The position numbers and the translations under genes were made by a program. A DNA stretch of 6,439 bases from Bacteroidia bacterium (GTDB taxonomy: Bacteria > Bacteroidota > Bacteroidia > AKYH767-A > OLB10): assembly GCA_025450095.1 (NCBI GenBank), contig JANWID010000265.1, positions 1 through 6,439 on the forward strand. The letters are read 5' to 3'. Under the pieces are notes generated by a model. The model saw nothing but the letters and a program-made list of their open reading frames with translations, had not been told where the DNA came from and searched no databases. Positions within the stretch are counted from its first letter, which is position 1; each line of letters begins with the position of its first letter. Positions 1 through 6,439 of the stretch are shown here, in pieces.

Positions 1-1764
1 AAGGTGAATTTTTCTCACCCGAATCGATTTAGGAGTCAATTCCACATATTCATCCCATTCGATATATTCCATTGCTTCTTCGAGTGAAAAATTGATTTTT
101 GGAGTAATGCGAACGTTATCATCGCTACCTGCTGCTCGGAAGTTTGTGAGCTGTTTTGCACGCGTCACGTTAATAACAAGATCTCCCGGACGAATATGTT
201 CTCCTATTACCTGGCCTGCATAAATCTCTTCTCCCGGGCTAATAAAAAATGACCCGCGATCCTGCATTTTATCAATCGAGTATGCGGTTGAAAGTCCTTT
301 TTCCATATTTATCAAAACACCATTGATCCGGCTTGGAATGGAACCTTTCCACGGTTCATAAGCTCTGAAACGGTGCGCCATAATAGCTTCACCTGCTGTA
401 GCGGTAAGTATATTATTACGCAAACCAATTAGCCCCCTTGCCGGGATATCAAATTCCAGATGCTGTAAATCACCTTTGGGCTCCATAATTAAGAGTTCAC
501 CACGACGCTGAGTAACCAGTTCGATTACTTTACCGGATACTTCTGCAGGTGTGTCTATTGTTAATGACTCCATAGGTTCACATTTCTTACCATCAATTTC
601 CTTGATGATAACCTGTGGTTGCCCGATCTGGAGTTCATAACCTTCGCGGCGCATTGTTTCTATTAAAATTGATAAGTGTAGAATCCCTCTGCCGTACACA
701 AGATAAGAATCCGGTGATCCTGTTTCTTCCACTTTCAGAGCCAGGTTTTTTTCCAGCTCTTTAAACAATCTGTCGCGCAGGTGACGTGAGGTCACGAATT
801 TTCCTTCCTTACCAAAAAACGGGGAAGTATTAATTGTAAAAAGCATATTCATAGTAGGCTCATCAACAGCAACTGGTTTGAGAGCATCAGGATTTTCAAA
901 ATCTGCAACGGTATCACCGATTTCAAAATTCTCGAGACCAACAATTGCACAAATATCCCCTGCAGGAACTTCTGCAACCTTTGCACGTCCGAGTCCTTCA
1001 AAAGTCATAAGCTCTTTGATACGGCTCTTGATGATTTTGCCATCCTTTTTCATCATTGATACCGGCATGTTTTCTTTCATCGTGCCACGATATACTCTAC
1101 CAATGGCAATCCTTCCTACGAAGGATGAATAATCAAGCGATGTGATTAACATTTGAGGAGTTCCTTCCCGGTACGGTGCAGCAGGAACGTAATCAATGAT
1201 GGTATCCAGCAAGGCAGTAATATTATCAGCTGGCTGTTTCCAATCAGTCGACATCCAACCTTGTTTTGATGATCCATAAATTGTAGGGAAGTTCAATTGT
1301 TCCTCGGTAGCATCGAGGTTGAAAAACAAATCAAAAACTTTTTCATGCACTTCATCGGGACGGCAGTTTTCCTTATCCACTTTATTGATCACCAGGATTG
1401 GTTTAAGACCTGCGTTAAGTGCTTTCTGTAACACAAACCGTGTCTGGGGCATTGGACCTTCAAAAGCATCAACCAAAAGCAACACGCCATCAGCCATAGT
1501 AAGAACCCTTTCTACTTCGCCGCCGAAATCAGCGTGACCCGGAGTATCTATAATATTGATTTTAACGCCTTTGTAATTAACAGAAACATTTTTTGCCACG
1601 ATCGTAATACCTCTTTCCCGTTCCAGGTCATTATTATCGAGAATCAGTTCGCCCATATGCTGGTTATCCCTGAAAAGGTGCGATTGATGCAGAATTTTAT
1701 CAACCAGCGTGGTTTTACCGTGGTCTACGTGAGCTATAATAGCGATATTCCTGATATTCTTCAT
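1..1764 (-). CDS. typA: Translational GTPase TypA/BipA (3' end cut by window edge)
   Basis: Ribosome-binding GTPase of the EF-G/LepA superfamily, known from other bacteria to support 50S assembly and growth under cold or other stress; it acts in the cytoplasm. I translated 588 residues from the ATG at 1764-1762 with no stop before the edge. The G domain shows G1 AHVDHGKT (11-18), G2 RGITI (51-55), G3 DTPGH (73-77), G4 NKVD (127-130) and a G5-region YGSSKQGW (163-170). An EF-Tu-like domain 2 follows (about 204-290), then an EF-G-like domain with YGRGILHLSILIETMRREGYE (residues 357-377), then the TypA-specific C-terminal domain with PARGLIGLRN (441-450) and KQLTNFRAAGSDD (537-549). The last visible residues, SIRVRKIHL, match the usual TypA end, so only about 10-20 residues should be missing. 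The start is set by the family's typical N-terminus, M-x-NIRNIAIIAHVDHGKT. The gene is divergent from the lpxD-like gene. No key residue is missing. Confidence 0.97.
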   Translation of the reverse strand, partial: MKNIRNIAIIAHVDHGKTTLVDKILHQSHLFRDNQHMGELILDNNDLERERGITIVAKNVSVNYKGVKINIIDTPGHADFGGEVERVLTMADGVLLLVDAFEGPMPQTRFVLQKALNAGLKPILVINKVDKENCRPDEVHEKVFDLFFNLDATEEQLNFPTIYGSSKQGWMSTDWKQPADNITALLDTIIDYVPAAPYREGTPQMLITSLDYSSFVGRIAIGRVYRGTMKENMPVSMMKKDGKIIKSRIKELMTFEGLGRAKVAEVPAGDICAIVGLENFEIGDTVADFENPDALKPVAVDEPTMNMLFTINTSPFFGKEGKFVTSRHLRDRLFKELEKNLALKVEETGSPDSYLVYGRGILHLSILIETMRREGYELQIGQPQVIIKEIDGKKCEPMESLTIDTPAEVSGKVIELVTQRRGELLIMEPKGDLQHLEFDIPARGLIGLRNNILTATAGEAIMAHRFRAYEPWKGSIPSRINGVLINMEKGLSTAYSIDKMQDRGSFFISPGEEIYAGQVIGEHIRPGDLVINVTRAKQLTNFRAAGSDDNVRITPKINFSLEEAMEYIEWDEYVELTPKSIRVRKIHL

Positions 1765-1792
1765 TTTAGAAACTTTCCTGGATTTGAGGGTG

Positions 1793-1800
1793 CAAAGGTA
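1793..1800 (-). promoter_or_regulatory. Candidate Bacteroidota -7 element for typA
   Basis: On the minus strand this reads TACCTTTG, an exact match to the Bacteroidota housekeeping-sigma -7 consensus TAnnTTTG. It ends 28 nt before the typA ATG, which would leave a leader of roughly 20 nt. I see no TTTG at the usual -33 spacing; the nearest is at 1833-1830, about 29 bp upstream, which is too far. The 8-mer ACCTTTGC that makes up this box occurs again at 1836-1829 on the same strand. The assignment rests on sequence match and position only. Confidence 0.5.
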
Positions 1801-1816
1801 GCTCAAAAAGAGGTAT

Positions 1817-1828
1817 CTAATGCATTAG
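1817..1828. repeat. Perfect 12-bp palindrome between divergent promoters
   Basis: CTAATGCATTAG is its own reverse complement with no spacer. It starts 16 bp upstream of the typA -7 box, so it would cover or touch the -33 region of that promoter. That makes it a plausible operator half-site pair for a dimeric regulator. A 12-bp perfect palindrome is expected about once or twice by chance in 6.4 kb, so only its position makes it notable. Confidence 0.4.
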
Positions 1829-1942
1829 GCAAAGGTTAAATAAACCGAAAACGGGGATACCTCGTTGGGTATTAAATGTAAAAGAGCAGTTTAATGTTAA
1901 TTACATCAACGCCGGGAAAGGCCGGGACGATTCAGGTTTGAT

Positions 1943-1950
1943 TACTTTTG
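1943..1950 (+). promoter_or_regulatory. Candidate Bacteroidota -7 element for lpxD-like operon
   Basis: TACTTTTG matches TAnnTTTG and ends 19 nt before the ATG at 1970, implying a very short leader of about a dozen bases. No TTTG sits at the normal -33 spacing. The imperfect palindrome ATGTTAATTACAT (1894-1906) lies about 36 bp upstream of the box. This promoter would drive the lpxD-like gene and the coupled phosphatase together. Confidence 0.5.
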
Positions 1951-1969
1951 CGGATATTCTGTTATCCTT

Positions 1970-2911
1970 ATGAAATTCGACAAAGCGGTACCGCTCGAAG
2001 AGATTGCCGTCATCACCGGAACCCGGATCATCGGTAATGAGGAAGCCTTAGTTACCGGTATCAATGAAATTCACATGGTTTCGGAAGGTGATATAACATT
2101 TGTTGATCATCCGAAATATTATGATAAAGCACTGTCCTCAGCTGCATCATTTGTAATAATAAATAAGGAAATCGAAAACCCTCCAGGTAAGTCATTACTT
2201 TTTTCAGAAGATCCTTTCCGTGATTATGTCATAATTGTGCAGCATTTCCGGCCTTTTGAAAAAGCAAACAAATCCATTGCTGATACAGCAAAAATCGGTA
2301 AAGGAACTATTGTTCAACCCAATGTTTTTATCGGTAATCATGTTACAATAGGTGAGAACTGTGTGATACATGCCGGTGTTTCTATTTATGATCATTGCAT
2401 GATCGGGAACAATGTTATTATTCATTCGAATACGGTGATTGGTTCCGATGCTTTTTATTACAAAAAACGTCCCCGCGGTTATGATAAAATGATCTCGTGT
2501 GGAAGAGTTGTCATAGCTGATGATGCAGAGATCGGCGCTTGTTGTACTATTGATAAAGGTGTTTCCGGAGATACATATATCGGAGCCGGAACAAACTTCG
2601 ATAATCATATTCACATCGGACATGATACAGTAATTGGCAAAAATTGCCTGTTTGCAGCACAGGTCGGAGTTGCCGGAGTTGTAAAAATTGAAGATGATGT
2701 AATCTTGTGGGGACAAGTAGGTGTTCAAAAAGATCTTGTTATAGGTAAAGGAGCTGTAGTATTAGGTCAGTCGGGTATTGCCAAGTCATTGGAAGGGGGT
2801 GTGACTTATTTCGGAAGCCCGGTTCGTGAAGCCCGTGAAAAAATGAAAGAACTTGCCATGATAAAACGACTCCCTGAAGTTATCCGGCTGTTACAACATC
2901 CTGAAGAATGA
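1970..2911 (+). CDS. lpxD: LpxD-like UDP-3-O-acylglucosamine N-acyltransferase
   Basis: This 313-residue protein belongs to the LpxD family, which transfers a 3-hydroxyacyl chain from acyl carrier protein to the 2-amino group of UDP-3-O-acylglucosamine, the third step of lipid A synthesis, in the cytoplasm. Residues 1-95 form the LpxD-type N-terminal domain (EIHMVSEGDITFVDHPKYYD, 33-52). Residues about 103-270 are imperfect hexapeptide repeats of a left-handed beta-helix (IGKGTIV, IGNHVTIG, IGNNVII). The LpxD-type insertion loop follows VIGSDAFYY (156-164), and a helical tail closes the protein (283-308). In NHIHIGHD (212-219), H218 aligns with the catalytic His239 of E. coli LpxD. It is somewhat shorter than the roughly 340-residue E. 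coli enzyme. The N-terminal signature is one I associate with a widespread Bacteroidota LpxD paralogue, which often accompanies a canonical LpxD elsewhere in the genome. The substrate is therefore less certain than the fold. LpxA and sugar O-acetyltransferases are less likely because of the N-terminal domain. Its stop codon overlaps the next start. Confidence 0.88.
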   Translation: MKFDKAVPLEEIAVITGTRIIGNEEALVTGINEIHMVSEGDITFVDHPKYYDKALSSAASFVIINKEIENPPGKSLLFSEDPFRDYVIIVQHFRPFEKANKSIADTAKIGKGTIVQPNVFIGNHVTIGENCVIHAGVSIYDHCMIGNNVIIHSNTVIGSDAFYYKKRPRGYDKMISCGRVVIADDAEIGACCTIDKGVSGDTYIGAGTNFDNHIHIGHDTVIGKNCLFAAQVGVAGVVKIEDDVILWGQVGVQKDLVIGKGAVVLGQSGIAKSLEGGVTYFGSPVREAREKMKELAMIKRLPEVIRLLQHPEE

Positions 2912-4146
2912 ACATTCATACCGGCGATAATACGGATACAAAATCCGCACTCGATTTTAAGCAACTGCAATTACACTGGCTGCTGCAGATCACCAAGGCG
3001 ATTAATTATAATCTTCCCTCAGGAAACTTATTCGATATTTATTGTACCGTTCTCAAAGAGCAGCTAAAAATTAAAAAGCTGGTATTGCTGGTAAATGAAG
3101 ACGGATGGAAAATTCCGGTTATTTATGGAACGGAAACTCCACCTCCTTTTTCAAATCCTGCCACATTTGCTTTCGAAATGAAAAAGCTTTCGGAACAGCA
3201 CAAGCATTCAATTCCGTGGATGGATGAATTTGATACAATTATCCCGGTCATGCACCAGGACATTCCCCTGGCTTATGCCCTGGTTGGTGATGTGGATGAA
3301 AATATCTATCATTCCAAACGTGAAATTGTTACGTATATCCACACTATTACAAACCTGGTGGTTGTTGCAATTGAAAACAAAAGATTAACACGCGAATCAA
3401 TCCGTCAGGCTGCAATGGAAAGGGAAATGGAACTTGCAGCCCAGATGCAGGCTATGCTTTTTCCGCAAAGCCTGGTATCACATACAACATTTGATATTGC
3501 AGCTACATATATTCCGCATCATTCTGTTGGCGGTGATTATTACGATTTCATTCCACTAAATGAAGAGGAAGCGCTCGTCTGCATGGCGGATGTATCCGGA
3601 AAAGGAATTTCAGCAGCATTACTGATGTCGAATTTCCAGGCGAATCTTCATGCGATTATCCGGCATACCGGATTTACATTACAACAGGTGGTGACCGAAT
3701 TGAACAATTGTGTTAACCGATCGGCGCAGGGTGAAAAGTATATTACATTCTTTATTGCGAAAATCAACAACCGTACAAACCAGATTGAATATATTAATGC
3801 CGGCCATAATCCACCGATGCTGATTCATGAAAATGAGATCAGAATTTTAGACAGAGGTACAACTGGTTTGGGAATGTTCGAAGAACTTCCTTTCCTGAAT
3901 GCCGGTACTTCCGAGTTCAATCCGGGTTCATTGCTTTTTTGTTATACGGACGGAATCACTGAAATGGAAAACAGGCAGGGTGTGGTTTTCGGAACCGATC
4001 ACCTGGGAGGATTGCTGATCCGTCACAGGGAAATTCAACCGATGAACCGGTTGCATGAAATTATGGTAGAATCCTTCGATACATTTCGTAAAGAGGTAGG
4101 CTTTTCCGACGATGTAACTTTTTTGAGTTTACGCCTTAAGAAATAA
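2908..4146 (+). CDS. GAF-like/PP2C SpoIIE-family (RsbU-like) serine/threonine phosphatase
   Basis: A 412-residue cytoplasmic signalling phosphatase. Residues about 20-160 resemble a GAF sensor domain. A helical linker (157-185, rich in E, R, M and A) leads into the SpoIIE/RsbU-type PP2C domain (about 186-411). The metal-binding motifs are all present: GGDYYD (208-213, D210), MADVSGKG (226-233, D228), NAGHNPP (297-303), YTDGITE (346-352, D348) and SDDVT (400-404, D401/D402). It should therefore be active. Relatives dephosphorylate anti-anti-sigma (STAS) proteins in partner-switching pathways, but no STAS protein or anti-sigma kinase gene lies in this window, so the target is unknown. No signal peptide or membrane span is visible. 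The ATG lies in an ATGA overlap with the lpxD-like stop, preceded by GAAGA, a weak ribosome site, so translational coupling is likely. Its last 11 bp overlap the convergent ligase gene. Confidence 0.92.
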   Translation: MNIHTGDNTDTKSALDFKQLQLHWLLQITKAINYNLPSGNLFDIYCTVLKEQLKIKKLVLLVNEDGWKIPVIYGTETPPPFSNPATFAFEMKKLSEQHKHSIPWMDEFDTIIPVMHQDIPLAYALVGDVDENIYHSKREIVTYIHTITNLVVVAIENKRLTRESIRQAAMEREMELAAQMQAMLFPQSLVSHTTFDIAATYIPHHSVGGDYYDFIPLNEEEALVCMADVSGKGISAALLMSNFQANLHAIIRHTGFTLQQVVTELNNCVNRSAQGEKYITFFIAKINNRTNQIEYINAGHNPPMLIHENEIRILDRGTTGLGMFEELPFLNAGTSEFNPGSLLFCYTDGITEMENRQGVVFGTDHLGGLLIRHREIQPMNRLHEIMVESFDTFRKEVGFSDDVTFLSLRLKK

Positions 4147-5590
4147 CCTTATTATTTTCTACGCTATTTTTCCGGTGATAAAGATCCAGGGCAGTTAACG
4201 CACCTATGAATCCCCAGAATGGAACAGCCGCTTTTTCGGTATCCAGAAAATTGTTGAGCATACCATGCACCCAATAAGTAACCAATCCAAGTACAAGTGT
4301 TTTGGCAAGTATACGAACTGTTTTATCGGAAGCCGTCATGATCAGTCTTGAAGCGCGGTAAATAACTACAATTAAAATTAAGATCGTTGTTATTGGGCCC
4401 AGTATTCCCTGTTCTGCAAGCGGGCCGATATATTCACTATGCGCATTACCAGCTTCACCGAAATTTGTGCTGATAATAGTTCGTTCACTCCATTTCTGAA
4501 AAGGAGCATATTGAAACATATAAGTTCCCGGTCCCCACCCAAAGAAAGGTCGTTCATGGAACATCCGAAAGGCACTGTTCCATCTGTTAAGCCGTTCCAC
4601 ATTCGATGCATCGGTCGAAATATTTGACATCGATTGAACATGAGAAGCATAATCGGTCGATGATTCTTCTTCATTTTGTTCCAATGTCATTACAATTTGT
4701 GTCTGGAAAAAGAAAAATAACACTACCACAGAAACTATTCCTGTAATTACAATAGAAGTTCTGATCCTGAACACAAATACAAGATAACAAAGTAGTGCCG
4801 CTGCCAAACTGATCCATGATGCCCTTGTATAAGAAAGTACGATAGCTGTAACGAACAATATCAATATGGCTACAGCAAATATCCTGGAAGCTTTTCCCGA
4901 CCGGGAATCAGCTGCAAATCCAAACAGTGCGGGAATGAACATCGCTATAGCAGCTGCGTATGCAGTATGGTCGTTATAAAACGGAACCATTGCGGTATGC
5001 GCAGCTTTTTCTGTAAATCCTGAGGCAGCGTGCACGGCAGTAGTGTAAATTACCACAGCTACCAATGGAATTATATAGCACCATAAAAATCTACGGATGT
5101 TTTGAATCTTTTTAAAAACAATCGCGCCCATAAAATAAAATACCATTACAAAACAAATCCTGGCTAGGGTTGATTTAAAAGAAACCAACAACATGGAACT
5201 GGTAAGAGTTGTTACCGACATCCATAATAGGTGGAGTATAATAAAGAAACCCACAGGGTATATTACAAGCTTGCTGAAATCCCGGCTGTCATTAAAAATT
5301 TTAATTACAAACGCGAGCATAATTCCAAACATCAATGGTTCTGAAGGCAAACTAACCCCGATACCCAACCCTGTCCTGGCCAGATTAATGGAAAGTGGTG
5401 TCACTACGACCGAAAAAAGCATTAATTTATCCAGACGATAAATTCCTGCTACTAAGATGAGCACGACAGGTACCAACAGAAAAATCCAGAAAAATTCAAG
5501 AGCGAGCGAAGCGCAACAAATACCAGCTACGAGAATGAAGCCGGTATACAACCAGCGTAATCCATTCTTGTCAATAGTAAGTGGTTCCAT
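4136..5590 (-). CDS. O-antigen ligase/polymerase family membrane protein (Wzy_C)
   Basis: A 484-residue inner-membrane protein with roughly ten or more hydrophobic spans, including about 15-50, 57-72, 84-98, 108-128, 143-160, 168-186, 208-227, 236-254, 256-275, 277-296, 398-412 and 428-445. It matches the Wzy_C/WaaL-type family: YTRASW (254-259) starts a conserved span, and a large loop of about 100 residues (about 297-397), presumably periplasmic, holds ERLNRWNSAFRMF (332-344), GWGPGTY (351-357) and AHSEYIGPLAEQG (383-395). The family joins polysaccharide to lipid A core or another acceptor, or polymerises repeat units; sequence alone does not say which. It follows the wzz-type gene by 19 bp on the same strand, with AGGA 7 nt before the ATG as a possible ribosome site, which suggests one operon for surface polysaccharide assembly. 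The loop contains a polar acidic stretch (304-313). Confidence 0.88.
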   Translation of the reverse strand: MEPLTIDKNGLRWLYTGFILVAGICCASLALEFFWIFLLVPVVLILVAGIYRLDKLMLFSVVVTPLSINLARTGLGIGVSLPSEPLMFGIMLAFVIKIFNDSRDFSKLVIYPVGFFIILHLLWMSVTTLTSSMLLVSFKSTLARICFVMVFYFMGAIVFKKIQNIRRFLWCYIIPLVAVVIYTTAVHAASGFTEKAAHTAMVPFYNDHTAYAAAIAMFIPALFGFAADSRSGKASRIFAVAILILFVTAIVLSYTRASWISLAAALLCYLVFVFRIRTSIVITGIVSVVVLFFFFQTQIVMTLEQNEEESSTDYASHVQSMSNISTDASNVERLNRWNSAFRMFHERPFFGWGPGTYMFQYAPFQKWSERTIISTNFGEAGNAHSEYIGPLAEQGILGPITTILILIVVIYRASRLIMTASDKTVRILAKTLVLGLVTYWVHGMLNNFLDTEKAAVPFWGFIGALTALDLYHRKNSVENNKVIS

Positions 5591-5609
5591 TGAAGGATCC
5601 TACCTGAAT

Positions 5610-6439
5610 TTAGGATTTATTCAAATTCATTCTCCTGGAATTTTCAAAAATTACCAGAACAATAAAAGATATGAAGAGTACTGTGCCTGTGAAAAGTATT
5701 ACAATCAGACTTCGTACCGGGTATGATTTTTTCTCAGCTGGAACAGGCCTGGTGACAACGTTTGAATAGGTTAGTTCCTTGGTCAGATCCTTTAACGCAT
5801 TTTCATAACTTATCTTTAGATCATTGTAGGTTCCCCTGACACGCCATAGATGTTCACGCAACGATACATATTCACCACCCTTATTCAGCAATCCATCCAT
5901 AGCCCTGTCAATTGGTTTGTTGCCTCCTGAAGATGCCCTGCCGCTGGCAAGTTCCTGGTAATAGACTTTCGAGAAGGAACGAACCTGATTTTCAAAATCA
6001 AGTATTCCATATTGCTTTCGGATCATCACTAAAGCATTTTCCATGGAATCCATTTCCGCTTTCTTCAGGTCAAGTTGGTTTTTTACTATGATAACCACCT
6101 CCTGGTTTTTTTCCCGTTGAAGCAACCTGGCTTTCTTATGCATTTTAGTAATCAACGAATCTGCCATCCTGCTGGCGATAATAGGATCGGTATCCGAGAC
6201 TTCAATTTCAACGGATTCAAATTTTGTTTTATCAATCTTGATATTGTCACTCATTTGACCGTACAAAGTAGTTAGCGGAAATTTTCCTGTTGTATCAATA
6301 TCATAATGCTCGAAAAGATTAAAATCTTTTATAAGCTCGTCCCTGATTTCATCCGATTCAAACAACTGCAGCATCTGTTCAGTGGGACTTTCCGTAGAAT
6401 ATGGAATCAGGTTGGAAGGGTAAACAACAGCACTAGACT
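5610..6439 (-). CDS. Wzz-type polysaccharide chain-length determinant (5' end cut by window edge)
   Basis: Polysaccharide co-polymerase of the Wzz/GumC type, anchored in the inner membrane and setting the length of O-antigen, capsule or exopolysaccharide chains. The reading frame stays open to the right edge: 21 further codons (SSAVVYPSNLIPYSTESPTEQ) precede the internal Met at 6374, so that Met is not the start. The 275 visible residues include VVYPSN, typical of the first beta strand of the Wzz domain. A long helical, charged region follows (about 90-222 of the visible part), then a proline motif TRPVPAEKKSYPVR and the second membrane span (about 243-264), then a short basic tail. The first membrane span and about 30-60 N-terminal residues lie outside the window. 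No tyrosine-kinase domain follows the last span, so any kinase would be a separate gene. The protein probably works with the downstream ligase/polymerase. Confidence 0.87.
   Translation of the reverse strand, partial: SSAVVYPSNLIPYSTESPTEQMLQLFESDEIRDELIKDFNLFEHYDIDTTGKFPLTTLYGQMSDNIKIDKTKFESVEIEVSDTDPIIASRMADSLITKMHKKARLLQREKNQEVVIIVKNQLDLKKAEMDSMENALVMIRKQYGILDFENQVRSFSKVYYQELASGRASSGGNKPIDRAMDGLLNKGGEYVSLREHLWRVRGTYNDLKISYENALKDLTKELTYSNVVTRPVPAEKKSYPVRSLIVILFTGTVLFISFIVLVIFENSRRMNLNKS

Larger units (their letters stand above)
1765..1969. other. Divergent intergenic region, typA / lpxD-like
   Basis: This 205-bp gap separates the two divergent start codons and is the largest stretch without a gene here. 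It holds one TAnnTTTG box facing each way (1800-1793 and 1943-1950), the palindrome at 1817-1828, an imperfect palindrome ATGTTAATTACAT at 1894-1906, and a short direct repeat GCCGGGA at 1911-1917 and 1921-1927. I see no tRNA, terminator or riboswitch structure. An open frame on the plus strand running through 1534-1839 reaches into it but is the antisense of typA and shows no protein-like features. Confidence 0.7.

Noticed and set aside
878..1839. Three plus-strand open frames (878-1132, 1319-1537, 1534-1839) opposite typA
   Set aside because: They lie antisense to a clearly coding, full-length conserved TypA frame and show no recognisable motif or protein-like composition.
1911..1927. GCCGGGA direct repeat before the lpxD-like promoter
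   Set aside because: It is only 7 bp, with two copies and no further unit; too short to call a binding site or repeat family.
2204..2728. A 174-codon minus-strand open frame inside the lpxD-like gene
   Set aside because: It is the antisense of the hexapeptide repeats, rich in I, N, C and S without domain pattern, and is explained by the repetitive codon pattern of the real gene.
4141..4157. AAATAA-CCTTA-TTATTT inverted repeat at the convergent gene ends as a bidirectional terminator
   Set aside because: The stem is six A-T pairs only, too weak for an intrinsic terminator, and largely reflects a stop codon in AT-rich sequence.
4390..4674. Open frames on both strands within the ligase gene (4390-4674 minus, 4439-4627 plus, 5193-5441 plus)
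   Set aside because: They are out-of-frame or antisense shadows of a gene whose own frame matches the Wzy_C family throughout.
5457..6275. Plus-strand open frames 5457-5726 and 6075-6275
   Set aside because: They are antisense to the ligase start and the wzz-type gene, with no motif or plausible start context.
1..6439. Search for a CRISPR array, insertion sequence, phage or toxin-antitoxin pair, tRNA or other RNA gene
   Set aside because: No repeated spacers, terminal inverted repeats, transposase or integrase motifs, cloverleaf structure or unexplained coding stretch was seen; nearly all bases belong to five conserved genes.

Overview
The window looks like ordinary chromosome from a member of the Bacteroidota. 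Three things point there. The closest family matches I recognise are Bacteroidota-type versions: a TypA with a YGSSKQGW G5 region, and an LpxD-like protein with the N-terminal signature EIHMV..GDI.FVDHPKYYDKAL. Both divergent promoters carry a TAnnTTTG element, the Bacteroidota -7 box. Most starts lack a strong Shine-Dalgarno sequence. The base composition is moderately AT-rich and looks even throughout, with no sign of a recent insertion. The genus cannot be named from this sequence.

Layout from left to right: (1) 1-1764, minus strand: translation-associated GTPase TypA/BipA, complete at its N-terminus and cut by the left edge a few residues before its expected end. (2) 1765-1969: divergent intergenic region with a promoter candidate for each side and a perfect 12-bp palindrome. 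(3) 1970-2911, plus: LpxD-like acyltransferase of the left-handed beta-helix family. (4) 2908-4146, plus: PP2C/SpoIIE-type (RsbU-like) serine/threonine phosphatase with a GAF-like N-terminal domain, joined to the LpxD gene by an ATGA stop/start overlap. (5) 4136-5590, minus: multi-membrane-span O-antigen ligase/polymerase family protein, overlapping the phosphatase gene tail to tail by 11 bp. (6) 5610-6439, minus: Wzz-type chain-length determinant, cut at its N-terminus by the right edge and lying 19 bp upstream of the ligase gene.

The genes fall into three transcription units: typA; lpxD-like plus phosphatase; and wzz plus ligase, which is probably the end of a longer polysaccharide operon entering from the right. 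The common theme is the cell envelope: lipid A-type acylation, a signalling phosphatase, and assembly of surface polysaccharide. I see no mobile element, CRISPR array, RNA gene or defence cassette, and no convincing undescribed system. The points most worth a second look are the coupled lpxD-like/phosphatase pair, the orphan nature of that phosphatase, and the palindrome between the divergent promoters.
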